Under the pieces are notes generated by a model. That model was not told the DNA's origin. It worked only from the letters and a program-made list of their open reading frames with translations, and ran no database searches. This document shows, piece by piece, positions 43,106-52,700 of a stretch of 63,847 nucleotides of DNA. The DNA comes from Hydrogenimonas thermophila (GTDB lineage: Bacteria; Campylobacterota; Campylobacteria; Campylobacterales; Hydrogenimonadaceae). The stretch is from the NCBI RefSeq assembly GCF_900115615.1, contig NZ_FOXB01000009.1, forward strand, positions 1 through 63,847. The letters run 5' to 3'. Made by a program: the position numbers and the translations under genes. How positions within the stretch are numbered: position 1 is the first letter of the stretch; the number at the start of each line of letters is the position of its first letter.

Positions 43106-44256
43106 AAAATACTTACCTTTGTTCCTAAACTTTTTTTACTTGCAATCTCAAATTTCATATTATAAAACTCCACAATCTCTTTAACTATATTTAAACCTAA
43201 TCCAAAACCACCCTCACTTTTATTTGCTCTGAAAAAACGTTTGGTTGAGTCTATTACCTCATCTTCATTCATACCTATTCCATTATCTTTAACAATAAAA
43301 CCATTTTCAAAAAGTTCTACAGTTACTAATCCTTTTGGCTGAGTATATTTCACTGCATTTGATAGCAGATTGTCTATAAGTCTAGAGGCATCCTCTCTAT
43401 CTATTCTAAGTATAACTCCATCAATAATAGCTGTTTCTATCTTTATACCTTTTCTGCTAGCTAAAGTGTTAAAGAAAGTCAATCGCTCTTTTAGTAACTC
43501 TGAAAAGTTTACAGATTCAATATTTCTATGTCGTTTATGTTTGAGCTGCAGATATGCTAGATCATCATAAATTCGACTCAATCTCCCAGATGCTATCTCA
43601 ATCCTATTAAGTTCTTCACTTTTTTCAAACTCAGGATGCAAACTTTTAAAGAGTTCAATATTGGTTAGAATTGTACTAATCGGAGTATTTAACTCATGAG
43701 TTGTATCTTTTATAAACCTATCTATTAATTCCATAGTATTATGTACAGGAGCTAAAAAAAGTTTCCCAAGCCACTTTGCAATAAAAACTGCAAAAAGCAG
43801 ACTCAAAAAAAATGCTACTGCAATTTTTATTTTAAGTTCATATATTGGTTTATAATCAATAGGCGCTGCAGTTACTATTGTAGCTGCACCTATATAGTAC
43901 GGATACAATTCAGTACGATGATAAATATTATCTTTATACTGCCAAAAATCTCTACTCCACTCAATATTTTTAGGTTTAAAATCACCTATCAAATAGTTTC
44001 TATCTATATCATAAACCGCACTCTTAATACCTTTTATTACAGGGTATTTCAATTTGCCCCAAAGATTTGAGTGAAGCTCATGTAGTTTTGATTTTATAAC
44101 ATCTGTTTTTATTTTGAGCATCTCATTTTGATGGTCATAAATTTGATGAATTTCATAGTGGTAAAATATACTCAACCCAACAGATATAAATATAAGAGTA
44201 GATAAAATATAGATAGCAAGAAAGCGTCTTAGACTACGCTTTTCACTCGGAAACAT
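43093..44256 (-). CDS. Membrane sensor histidine kinase
   Basis: Two membrane helices (FLAIYILSTLIFISVGLSIFY and IAVAFFLSLLFAVFIAKWLG) flank a periplasmic domain of about 110 residues. The DHp helix has the phosphoacceptor in FIKDTTHELNTPIST. The ATPase domain shows the N box (RLIDNLLSNAVKYTQ), G1 (VKDNGIGMNED) and G2 (GGFGLGLNIVKE). The start could be ATG 44271 or 44256; the shorter overlap with the regulator gene is chosen. Both neighbours encode cytochromes, so it probably reads a respiratory cue. Confidence 0.9.
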   Translation of the reverse strand: MFPSEKRSLRRFLAIYILSTLIFISVGLSIFYHYEIHQIYDHQNEMLKIKTDVIKSKLHELHSNLWGKLKYPVIKGIKSAVYDIDRNYLIGDFKPKNIEWSRDFWQYKDNIYHRTELYPYYIGAATIVTAAPIDYKPIYELKIKIAVAFFLSLLFAVFIAKWLGKLFLAPVHNTMELIDRFIKDTTHELNTPISTILTNIELFKSLHPEFEKSEELNRIEIASGRLSRIYDDLAYLQLKHKRHRNIESVNFSELLKERLTFFNTLASRKGIKIETAIIDGVILRIDREDASRLIDNLLSNAVKYTQPKGLVTVELFENGFIVKDNGIGMNEDEVIDSTKRFFRANKSEGGFGLGLNIVKEIVEFYNMKFEIASKKSLGTKVSILWER

Positions 44257-44911
44257 ATCTATACCCAACATCTTTTATGGTTTCAATACGATTTTTTCCT
44301 AAATATTTTCGTAAAACTTTTACAAATGTTCTTAAACTTCCCTCATTTGGAGTTTCATTATAATCCCAGATATTATTGAAAATCTCCTCTTTTGTTAAAG
44401 GTTTATTTTGATTTTGTAGAAAAAATGCAAGTAATTTAGCCTCTTTTGGTTTTAGTGATACCCTATTACCATCTACCTTGAGTATAAAATTAAGTGTATC
44501 AAAACTGCTTCTATCATCTATTCTAACTATTTTGTCAATACTTTTATAATGCCTTTTTATTACTGCCTCTATTCGTGCAAGTAACTCTTTTAAAGCAAAA
44601 GGTTTTCTAATATAATCATCACACCCTGCTTCAAATCCACTTGTAACATCATCAACACCATGTAAAGATGTAATAAATATAGCAGGTGTTTCATTACCAT
44701 CTTGACGAATCTCTTTTAAAAGCTCTATACCATTTTTTATAGGAACTTTAACATCAAGCAAAAGTAGATCAAAATGCTCTTCATAAAGCTTTTCAATAGC
44801 ATCTTGTGCATCAAAACTCTGTACCACTTCAAAATTATTAGCAGATAAGAACTGTACAACAGTATTGCTCAACTCAATATCATCTTCTAGTAAAAATATT
44901 TTTGGTTTCAA
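44243..44911 (-). CDS. OmpR-family response regulator
   Basis: The 222-aa protein has a receiver domain (LEDDIELSNTV, phosphorylated Asp in LLLLDVKVP, Thr in AIFITSLHG, Lys in IRKPFALKEL) and an OmpR-type winged helix ending IETIKDVGYRYVSE. The start codon is TTG 44911 with AGGG upstream. It forms a two-component system with the overlapping kinase gene. The divergent cytochrome gene at 45031 is a likely target. Confidence 0.92.
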   Translation of the reverse strand: MKPKIFLLEDDIELSNTVVQFLSANNFEVVQSFDAQDAIEKLYEEHFDLLLLDVKVPIKNGIELLKEIRQDGNETPAIFITSLHGVDDVTSGFEAGCDDYIRKPFALKELLARIEAVIKRHYKSIDKIVRIDDRSSFDTLNFILKVDGNRVSLKPKEAKLLAFFLQNQNKPLTKEEIFNNIWDYNETPNEGSLRTFVKVLRKYLGKNRIETIKDVGYRYVSE

Positions 44912-44987
44912 ACATTTGCCCTATATTAAAATTTAAATTTTAAATTATTTTAGCGTAATATTTCATCTTGTGTTCACCTTTTAAAGC

Positions 44988-44993
44988 TATAAT
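44988..44993 (+). promoter_or_regulatory. -10 box for the cytochrome gene at 45031
   Basis: TATAAT lies 37 bases before the start codon in the 119-bp divergent gap with the response regulator. No good -35 box is seen, consistent with an activator-dependent promoter or with the weak -35 sites usual in Campylobacterota. Confidence 0.5.
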
Positions 44994-45030
44994 ACTCTCC
45001 TAAAATTTTTTAATTAAGGGATTAAAGTTT

Positions 45031-45456
45031 ATGAAGCAACTTATAAGATACTCAGCATTTACTGTAGCTTTAGGAGTCTCTCTTTTTGCAGCTGATGGAA
45101 AAACACTGTTTGAACAAAAGTGTGCATTCTGCCATATGACAACAAAACCTACACCACAACAACGTTCACAAATGGTAGCACCACCAGCTGCTGGAGTAAT
45201 GTTTCATGTAAAAGATAGATATCCTAACAAAGCAGATGCGGTAAATTTTATTGTAGATTATGCACATAATCCATCTAAAGAGAAGGCTCTATGTCCTTCA
45301 ATCAGACGATTTGGACTTATGCCATCACAAAAAGGTGCAGTTACAAAAGATGAGTTAAAAGCAATAGCATCTTATATGTTCGACACATTCCCACCATCAG
45401 GTTTCAAACACCCTAAAGGTATGGGAATGGGTATGGGAATGCCGTTACAGCGTTAA
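45031..45456 (+). CDS. Periplasmic monohaem cytochrome c
   Basis: The 141-aa protein has a signal peptide (FTVALGVSLFAADG) and the haem motif CAFCHM. A Met sixth ligand is likely in RRFGLMPSQKG, as in class I cytochromes, followed by the helix DELKAIASYMFDTF. The end is Met/Gly-rich (GMGMGMGMPLQ), which might bind copper. It is divergent from the response regulator gene and converges on the nickel transporter operon. Confidence 0.85.
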   Translation: MKQLIRYSAFTVALGVSLFAADGKTLFEQKCAFCHMTTKPTPQQRSQMVAPPAAGVMFHVKDRYPNKADAVNFIVDYAHNPSKEKALCPSIRRFGLMPSQKGAVTKDELKAIASYMFDTFPPSGFKHPKGMGMGMGMPLQR

Positions 45457-45457
45457 A

Positions 45458-46240
45458 TTAATTCCAATCATGAATATGATAATGTGAGTGTTCCACACCG
45501 TCATGGCGATGCTTATGACGGTGCATCAACCTTGCCTCTATCATCAACTCTTTTTTATCTAAAAGAGTCTTTAAATCTCCATCATAGAGAAGTTTATGAT
45601 CGTGGCTTAAAACCAATGCTCTATCGCCAAGCTCTGAAGCAAGAGATAGGTTATGAGTAGATGTAACAGTTGTAATTTCAAGCTCATCAATCAACTCTAC
45701 AAGCCAAGCTGTTGTTACCGGATCAAGACTTGATGTAGGCTCATCCATCAAAAGCAGTTTTGGCTCAACAGCTAAAATAGCTGCCAATGCAACTCTTTGC
45801 TTCTCTCCTCCACTAAGAAAAAATGGTGGTGTATCAAGGTATTTTGTCAGTGAGAACTTTTTTGCTATCTCTTCAGCACGATCTTCAATATTATCAAATC
45901 CAAACTCCCTTAAACCAAACTCTATCTCTTCTCTGACTGTTGCATTAAAAAGCAGCATATTTGGATCTTGCATTAAAAATACAACATCTTTTCTAAAGCT
46001 ACGAGATAACTTTTTAATACTCTTTTTATCTATCTTTTCACCACGGTAAAAAAGCTCACCCTTTTCTGGGAAAATTAGAGCATCCATTATCTTCAAAAGA
46101 GTTGACTTTCCGCTTCCGTTAATTCCAAGTAGAACAACCCTCTCCCCCTCTTCTATAGAGAAAGAGATGTCACGTAACAACTCTTTTCTTTGCCCTTTAA
46201 AGTCTATATGATCAAATGATACATCTTTTAACTCAATCAT
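45458..46240 (-). CDS. nikO: Nickel/cobalt ECF transporter ATPase with His-rich tail
   Basis: This 260-aa ABC ATPase has Walker A GINGSGKSTLL, the Q loop (FLMQDPNMLLF), signature LSGGEKQRV, Walker B LLLMDEPTSSLDP and the switch histidine in TSTHNLSL. The last 22 residues are strongly His-rich (HRHKHRHDGVEHSHYHIH), a probable nickel store or sensor. It powers uptake with NikQ (overlap of 8 bases) and NikM upstream. Cobalt cannot be excluded. Confidence 0.9.
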   Translation of the reverse strand: MIELKDVSFDHIDFKGQRKELLRDISFSIEEGERVVLLGINGSGKSTLLKIMDALIFPEKGELFYRGEKIDKKSIKKLSRSFRKDVVFLMQDPNMLLFNATVREEIEFGLREFGFDNIEDRAEEIAKKFSLTKYLDTPPFFLSGGEKQRVALAAILAVEPKLLLMDEPTSSLDPVTTAWLVELIDELEITTVTSTHNLSLASELGDRALVLSHDHKLLYDGDLKTLLDKKELMIEARLMHRHKHRHDGVEHSHYHIHDWN

Positions 46241-46787
46241 TAAAAAATCCTCTACTCTTCATTCCATTGGTTATCTCTTTTGATGTATGAAGAGTTTTGT
46301 TTAAAAAGTATAGCAGTGCTGCTTTAAGTGATATTAGCCACGTTGAAAAAGTTGGTTTGACGGTACGAGATGCATACCCCATTTTAAACTCTGAAAATGT
46401 TCTTCTAAAAATTGTCATTTGTGAAAATGCTATAGCAACAAGAGCGCTAAGCTGTTTCGAAAAAGAGAGAGCTTTAAAAAGATTTACTCTTTCAAGCATA
46501 AGAAAAGTCATAAATGTAAGCAAGACAACACGAAGATTAAGTAAAATCAGAAAATTTGGATCTATCTTTTTAAAAAGACCCATTGTAATATATGAAAGAG
46601 AGACTACAATTAGTGTTATAAACAGACTCTTTACTGTCTTTTTAAATAGATAGAAAAAAGATTTCCCTGATACTAAAAAAAGTATAGATAATCCTAACAA
46701 TAGTAACATTGGTTCATGTATTGATGTAAATAAAACCAATGCCAATAGATAGAATAGAAGTATAACCTGATCTCTATTTATCTTCAT
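46233..46787 (-). CDS. nikQ: Nickel/cobalt ECF transporter T component
   Basis: The 184-aa membrane protein belongs to the CbiQ family: hydrophobic helices (VILLFYLLALVLFTSI, then LLLLGLSILFLVSG) and a C-terminal cytoplasmic coupling stretch with an Ala/Arg motif (YASRTVKPTFSTW, then KEITNGMKSRGFF). It couples the ATPase to the metal-binding NikM. The frame is open to 46832, but ATG 46787 overlaps the nikM stop by 14 bases and gives the usual N-terminus. Confidence 0.82.
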   Translation of the reverse strand: MKINRDQVILLFYLLALVLFTSIHEPMLLLLGLSILFLVSGKSFFYLFKKTVKSLFITLIVVSLSYITMGLFKKIDPNFLILLNLRVVLLTFMTFLMLERVNLFKALSFSKQLSALVAIAFSQMTIFRRTFSEFKMGYASRTVKPTFSTWLISLKAALLYFLNKTLHTSKEITNGMKSRGFFND

Positions 46788-47421
46788 CAAACACCGTCTT
46801 AAAATTCTTTTTAAGATACCTATAGAGTGCAACAGTTACAATACCCTCTATAATCCCAATCATTGAGTGAGGAACCATTAGTGCAATAGTTGTCGTTTTA
46901 AGATCAAATGGGAAAAAGAGTGGCTCTCCTGCAGATGAAGCTATAATAGGTTGAATACCCAAAATAAAAGCTACAAAGAGGGCAGGAGCATTAACTCCTA
47001 TCCATCCTGCAGCAAATATAGCAAAGGTTTCATTCACCCGTTTTAAAGCCCTAAAAGTATAGTAAGCTGTAAAACTTCCTATAAATGCAATAGCCAATAC
47101 ATTTATACCAAGTGTAGTAACACCACCCTCACCAAAAAAGAGTGCTTCAATGACTATGACCATTGAGATTGCACCAAATGCCAAATAAGGAGAAAAAAGG
47201 AGTGCAATCAGCGCAACTCCACTCAAGTGCGCTGATGTCCCTCCAGGCAACGGTATAGTTATAAGCATAAGCACAAAACTAAGTGCTGAAAGTGTAGCAA
47301 GAAATGATATCTGATCACTCTCTAATTTAGCTTTTTTAAATGCCATATACCAAAGTGCTACTGTTACACCTGTAACCGGTATATAAGTCTGAGGTGATAT
47401 AAATCCGTCAGGAATATGCAT
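46774..47421 (-). CDS. nikM: Nickel/cobalt ECF transporter S component
   Basis: The protein (215 aa) starts MHIPDGFISPQTYIPV, the hallmark of CbiM/NikM, where the N-terminal amine and His2 bind the metal. The second ligand histidine is in PLPGGTSAHLSG. About six or seven membrane helices follow. No NikN/CbiN gene is fused or adjacent; NikL and NikK upstream presumably take that part. Confidence 0.92.
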   Translation of the reverse strand: MHIPDGFISPQTYIPVTGVTVALWYMAFKKAKLESDQISFLATLSALSFVLMLITIPLPGGTSAHLSGVALIALLFSPYLAFGAISMVIVIEALFFGEGGVTTLGINVLAIAFIGSFTAYYTFRALKRVNETFAIFAAGWIGVNAPALFVAFILGIQPIIASSAGEPLFFPFDLKTTTIALMVPHSMIGIIEGIVTVALYRYLKKNFKTVFDEDK

Positions 47422-47436
47422 TGTTTACCTACTTAA

Positions 47437-48411
47437 TTAAAATAGTGTCGAAAAAGTAAAGAGTGCTCTATAATCCTCTTTTCCCTCAGCACCCTGCTGT
47501 TGACTCTCTTCATTCAAATCTGTCCACATTGGAGTTTTGATCCCAAATCCTGCACTAATGCTTCCTTTATATATGCGAAAGCCAATTGTATCATATAAAA
47601 TATGACCGCCGGTAGCACTCTCATATACTCCATCAACTTTATCACGCCCTAAGTTAAGATAGTTAGCCTCTATATTAAAATCGACTCGAAATTTACTCTC
47701 TGCATTTGTATATAGTCTATAAGTAAGGGCTGTATTTAGCCTTATTTCATCAGCATACTTTACACTTGTGCCATCTGGATAAGTATATTCTAAAAATGTA
47801 TTGTATGAAGTATCAGCTATAAATGTCCATCTATTACCAAACCACTTTGTAGCACTGACTCCAAGCATAAAAGATGGTTTACCAAAGCTAAGTTGAACAC
47901 TTGGATCAAAGTATGTTCCATCACTTTTCTTTTGAGACGGACTTCCTGTTGGCAATGATACATTAAAAAAAGTGCTGAAATGCCAATCTTCCATATCATC
48001 TAAACTCTCTTTTTTTGGTACAAGTTTAAAACCATCATCATAAGCAAACCCTAAAACTCCCATTAGGTTAATATCATGAAAACCACTTGTCTCTTCACCA
48101 TTGTCAAAAGTTTTAACATAGTAAGGTGCAAAAATATAACCGCTAAAATATGATGTAAATCCATACCCTAGTCCATACATCCAGTAGTTATGTCTCTTCA
48201 TCTCATCATCACTAGCAGGAGTATATGTCTCAAAATTTACATAGTCTACCTTCATATACCCAAGATACTTTCCTTCAGGTAGCGGTGTTGAAGCTGTAGT
48301 CTCTATTGGAGCTCCAGGTCCTTCCAATCCTCCTACACCAACAGATGCAACACCATGATGTGCATATAGTGCAGATGATAGTAGTAGCGATCCAAAAAGT
48401 ATTCGTTTCAT
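47437..48411 (-). CDS. Outer-membrane beta-barrel protein in the nickel operon
   Basis: A signal peptide (ILFGSLLLSSALYA) precedes a mature start HHGVASVG. The 324-aa protein is full of alternating aromatic strands (YWMYGLGYGFTSYFSGYIFA, KPSFMLGVSATKW) and ends in phenylalanine (LFTFSTLF), the outer-membrane insertion signal. No plug domain or TonB box is visible. Located between nikM and nikL, it is probably the outer-membrane passage for nickel or a metal complex, by context. Confidence 0.75.
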   Translation of the reverse strand: MKRILFGSLLLSSALYAHHGVASVGVGGLEGPGAPIETTASTPLPEGKYLGYMKVDYVNFETYTPASDDEMKRHNYWMYGLGYGFTSYFSGYIFAPYYVKTFDNGEETSGFHDINLMGVLGFAYDDGFKLVPKKESLDDMEDWHFSTFFNVSLPTGSPSQKKSDGTYFDPSVQLSFGKPSFMLGVSATKWFGNRWTFIADTSYNTFLEYTYPDGTSVKYADEIRLNTALTYRLYTNAESKFRVDFNIEANYLNLGRDKVDGVYESATGGHILYDTIGFRIYKGSISAGFGIKTPMWTDLNEESQQQGAEGKEDYRALFTFSTLF

Positions 48412-48413
48412 AA

Positions 48414-48830
48414 TTAATCTCTCCTCTTCTTTATAAATGACAATATAGTAAAAATAGCTATAATCAATGCAATACCTACAAACATTTTTGCAAACTTTTC
48501 ATATAGTGTTTGAGAACCATCAACAATCTTCATATCTTTATCGACAGCCACTTTTACAACAGCTCCGTGACCATCTTCACTCATAACTTTAACAACCCAC
48601 TCACCCTTTTGATCAGGCAAAAAAATGACACGAGAATATTTGTCAGTTCTTCCAACTGCAAATGGGATCTCACTCTTGGGAGCATAGACTTCATACGGCT
48701 TGTATGAAAAATCTTCTGAACCATTGAATGAAAAAGCTACAACTACAGCACTGTTGTAGATAATCTTATGGTGAAGATCGTGTGCAAATAGTGAGATCAT
48801 TGCAAATAACAAAACTGTTAAAACTCTCAT
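48414..48830 (-). CDS. nikL: NikL-like periplasmic protein with C-terminal membrane anchor
   Basis: The 138-aa protein has a signal peptide (VLLFAMISLFA), a mature start HDLHHK with three histidines, a beta-sandwich domain (YSRVIFLPDQKGEWVVKVMS) and one C-terminal helix (MFVGIALIIAIFTILSFI) with a basic cap. This arrangement fits the NikL/CbiL accessory of nickel ECF systems. The stop is 3 bases from the barrel gene, and the start overlaps nikK by 4 bases. Confidence 0.72.
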   Translation of the reverse strand: MRVLTVLLFAMISLFAHDLHHKIIYNSAVVVAFSFNGSEDFSYKPYEVYAPKSEIPFAVGRTDKYSRVIFLPDQKGEWVVKVMSEDGHGAVVKVAVDKDMKIVDGSQTLYEKFAKMFVGIALIIAIFTILSFIKKRRD

Positions 48831-49498
48831 TCTTTTACCTCAAAATTGAGTGCAGTTGTATGAACTATCTCATCACACTTTCCATTACCACAAGGTTCAC
48901 GAAGTGTTGCTTTTATGTTTTGAAGACCGCTATGTCTAATGCGTATATTTATCTTCCCATCCTCATCTGTTGTTCCTCTCACCTTGTCATCATAAGCTAC
49001 AACAACATCTTTAACAGGCTTTGAGTGGTAAAATAGTTGCAATCTAGCCTTCTCTCCTACACTTTCAGGCTTTTTAAGTAAAACTATTTCAAGATTGTCA
49101 GATATTGGCTTTTTAGAGTTTTTTTCTACTCTCTTAACACTCTCAAAACTTCGCCAACTCTTAATAGCCATTTTTACTTTATCTTTTGGAAGATGTTTAG
49201 TACCGTAAGGTGTTTTGGTAAAGTAGCCATTATCCATCAATATAAATAGTTCATCGCACTCCCCTTTTACAACAAAAGGGTAACTCTCATTTACCTGTGG
49301 CTTTATCACTTTACCACCATTTGAGCATATTACATTTATTACAGATTTTGGATCGTAAGGCATAACTTTTTTACCGCCATGCTCTTTTGTAAGATGCAAA
49401 TGACCATAGTTAAGAGTCCAGTTTTGCCCATCTTTTTCGATCCAAACATCATGAGCAAACATAAGTATAGGCATAAGCATAGCTAATACTACTTTCAT
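48827..49498 (-). CDS. nikK: DUF4198/NikK-like periplasmic nickel-uptake protein
   Basis: The 223-aa protein has a signal peptide (VLAMLMPILMFA) and a mature start HDVWIEKDG, the conserved 'A-H-D-x-W' beginning of the DUF4198/GM family linked to nickel uptake. A carboxypeptidase-regulatory-like beta domain (PVKDVVVAYDDKVRGTTDEDG) forms the C-terminal half. A late CGNGKC pair could form a disulfide. First gene of the operon. Confidence 0.78.
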   Translation of the reverse strand: MKVVLAMLMPILMFAHDVWIEKDGQNWTLNYGHLHLTKEHGGKKVMPYDPKSVINVICSNGGKVIKPQVNESYPFVVKGECDELFILMDNGYFTKTPYGTKHLPKDKVKMAIKSWRSFESVKRVEKNSKKPISDNLEIVLLKKPESVGEKARLQLFYHSKPVKDVVVAYDDKVRGTTDEDGKINIRIRHSGLQNIKATLREPCGNGKCDEIVHTTALNFEVKE

Positions 49499-49516
49499 TA
49501 AACACTCCTATCTTTT

Positions 49517-49594
49517 TACTTTCAAAAGCTGTTCAGGCCTGATACATCAGCTTCGAACGGGAGTATAACAGCAGCAATGTTACAGAGCTATAAA
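49517..49594 (-). promoter_or_regulatory. Control region of the nickel operon
   Basis: On the minus strand, TGTAACATTGCTGCTGTTATACT contains a TAACA/TGTTA inverted pair overlapping a TATACT -10 box. Downstream, AAGCTG and CAGCTT arms enclose CTGATGTATCAG and are followed by TTTT before the ribosome site. The first is a candidate metal-regulator operator, the second a possible attenuator. Confidence 0.4.
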
Positions 49595-49650
49595 AAAATT
49601 TATATCTTATCTAATTTTGGAACTAAAAAGATGAAACTATAATCTATAGG

Positions 49651-49690
49651 ACTAAAGTCCTATCCCCAAATAATGGGGAAGACTTTAGTC
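49651..49690. terminator. REP-like hairpin downstream of the RND efflux operon
   Basis: ACTAAAGTC-CTATCCCC and GGGGAA-GACTTTAGT form a long stem around AAATAAT. There is no T-run. It lies between the 3' end of the RND operon and the nikK promoter, so it may block readthrough. Confidence 0.5.
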
Positions 49691-49711
49691 TCATATAATA
49701 TTTCAGATGCC

Positions 49712-52700
49712 TCAACTATCTTTCATAAATCTGCGATAGAGCATCGGCAGAAGAAGAAGAGTAAGAGCTGTTGAAGAGATAAGACCAAAAATTACAACTA
49801 TTGCAAGTGGCTTTTGAATCTCAGAGCCAGGTCCTGTTGCATAGAGCATAGGTACCAATGCAAGGGCTGCAATGGTAGCAGTCATAAGTACAGGTCGTAA
49901 CCTTCTTTTTGCTCCCTCTATAACAACCTCTTTTATAGGAAGAGATCTTGCTAATTCATTGAAGTAGCTTATCATAACGACACCATTTAATACTGCAATA
50001 CCAAGCAAGGCAATAAATCCAACAGATGCAGGAACTGACAAGTAACTATCAGTGACATATAGTCCAAATATTCCTCCCATCATAGCAAGAGGAATAGTTG
50101 TAAAGATAATGACACTTTGCAAAATAGACTTAAAAGTCATATATAAAATCATAAATATAAGAACCAATGCAATCGGAACAACTATAGACAAACGCTCCAT
50201 TGTAGCTTGCTGATTTTTAAACTGTCCTCCATATGTTATGGAGTAGCCTGCCGGAAGTTTAATCTCTTTTGCAATATTTGCTTTGAGATGATCAACAAAT
50301 GTAACAAGGTCTATACCCGTAACATTAGTCTGTATAGATACAAATCTACGTGCGTGTTCATGCTTAATCTCAACCGGACCACTACTACGAATAATAGTTA
50401 CAACTTCTGACAAAGCAATCGGTTCACCTTTTTGACCAACCAGATAAAGCTCATCAAGATTCTTTCTTAGGTAATCTCCTCGTACAATAATAGGAAACTG
50501 CTTCATTCCTTTATATATAGTACCAATCTCTACTCCACTGACAGCAGCTTTTAGCAAGTGTGCAACATCGGTTTTATCGAGTCCATAGTTTCCGAGTTTC
50601 TCATCGTTAAACCGTAGTTCTTGGTAAGCAACCCCTTCATTTTGGCGCATATAGACATCTTGACTACCTTCAGTCTTTTCAGTAATCTCTTTAATAGCAA
50701 TGCCAAGCTCATTAAGCTTATCAATCTCTTCGCCAAAAATCTTAATGACAACATCTCCTCTTGAGCCTGTCAACATCTCTGATGTACGCATCTCAATAGG
50801 TTGTGTAAAACTGTACTCTATCCCCTGAATACTCTCCAGAACTTTTCTCATCTGATCTTTAAGCCACTCAGTATCCTGTTTTCTCCACTCTGACTTTGGT
50901 TTGAACACTAAGAATGTATCTGTATCATTCAATCCCATAGGATCAAGTCCAATCTCATCTGACCCTGTTCTTGCAATAATAGATTTAATTTCAGGAACCT
51001 CTTTCATCAACCTCTTTTGAATCTCCGTATTTAGAGCAATACCAGCAGGAATGTTGATTGAAGGTGGCGCTTCAATACCTATTACAATATTTCCTTCATC
51101 CATTGTAGGCATAAATGTTTTACCTATATTGGCAAAAGCATAGAATGTACCGCCTAAAAGGACCAATAAGAGTGCATATATTCCAAACTCTGCTTTGAAT
51201 GCACCCTTTAAGAGAGGCTCATACCCCTTTAAGAGCCACTTCATTAAGAATGTATCTTCATGCTTTGGTTTACGTATAAAAAATGATGCAATTGTTGGAA
51301 TAATAAAGAGTGCCAATAGAATTGATGCCGCAAGAGTAAAGACAATGCTCAGTGCAACAGGTGCAAAGAGTTTACCACCCAAACCTTGCAACATCAAAAG
51401 AGGCGTAAAGACAATAATAATGATGAATACTCCAGAGATAACAGGAGTACTTACCTCTTTTGCTGCATTATAAATTATCTGTATTCGACTCCAACTCTTT
51501 GATTGAGGATGAGCAAGTCTTGCAATGATATTTTCAACCATTACAACACCTGAGTCTATAATCATACCAATAGCAATAGCTATACCACCAAGACTCATAA
51601 GGTTAACACTGATTCCAAAGTAGTACATCAAAATAAATGCACTTAGAATTGCCAAAGGCAATATCAGCGCAACAGTAATAGCCGATACAAAACTTCCAAG
51701 AAAGAGAAGAAGCACAACAAGAACAAGCAAGACAGCTTCAGTCAAAGCCTTTTGAACCATACTGACAGCTTTGCCTATCAAGTCACTTCTATCATAAAAG
51801 ATATTTAATTTTGTACCTTCCGGAAGTCTCTTTTCAAGCTCTTTAAGTCTCTTTTTTACCTCAGCTGTAACATGAGATGCATCTGCACCTTTGAGTCCCA
51901 ACACTAACCCTTCAACAGCTTCACCCTCTCCATCTTTGGTAACATAACCATATCTGGTAAGTGCATCTATAGATATATCTGCAATATCTCCAAGACGTAT
52001 GATTGCTCCGTTATCTTCAACCTTTACAACAAGGTTGGCTATATCTCTACTCTCTTTCATACGACCAGGAAGGCGTACCAAAAGAGCTTCATCACCTCTC
52101 TCTATTCGCCCTGCACCAAAGTTGGCATTATTCTTTTCAATTTTTTGTTCAATCTCATCCAGAGTTATTCCAAGAGATGCCATACGTGCAAAATCAGGTT
52201 TAATGCGATATGTTTTAACCTCTCCACCAAGAGCATTTACATCTGCAACACCCTCTATATTACGAAGTTCAGGGCGTATAATCCAATCTAAAAGAGTTCG
52301 CTTCTCCATAAGCGACAGTGTAGGAGACTCAATTGTAAACATCAATATCTCACCAAGAGGTGTCGTAACAGGAGCTATACCGCCAGATACTGAAGGTGGC
52401 AAATCATTTTTAATATTGTTAAAACGCTGATAAACTCTGTCACGAGCCCAGTAAAGGTCTGTTCCCTCTTCAAAGTCGATTGTAACATCTGCAAGAGCAT
52501 ACTTTGAAATAGACCGTACAATCTTTTGATGAGGAATCCCCTGCATCTCAAGCTCAATAGGAATAGTAATCTGCTGTTCCACCTCTTTAGGTGTCATTCC
52601 AGGTGCTTTAATGATGATTTTTACCTGTGTTGTGGAGACATCAGGGAAAGCATCTATCGTTAATTTGGAGTAAGATATGATACCCCCGGCAGCAATTGCC

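Noticed and set aside
51999-52430. A 143-residue plus-strand frame inside the RND pump gene
   Set aside because: It is a long shadow of the pump coding sequence, rich in Ser/Arg as expected from antisense reading.
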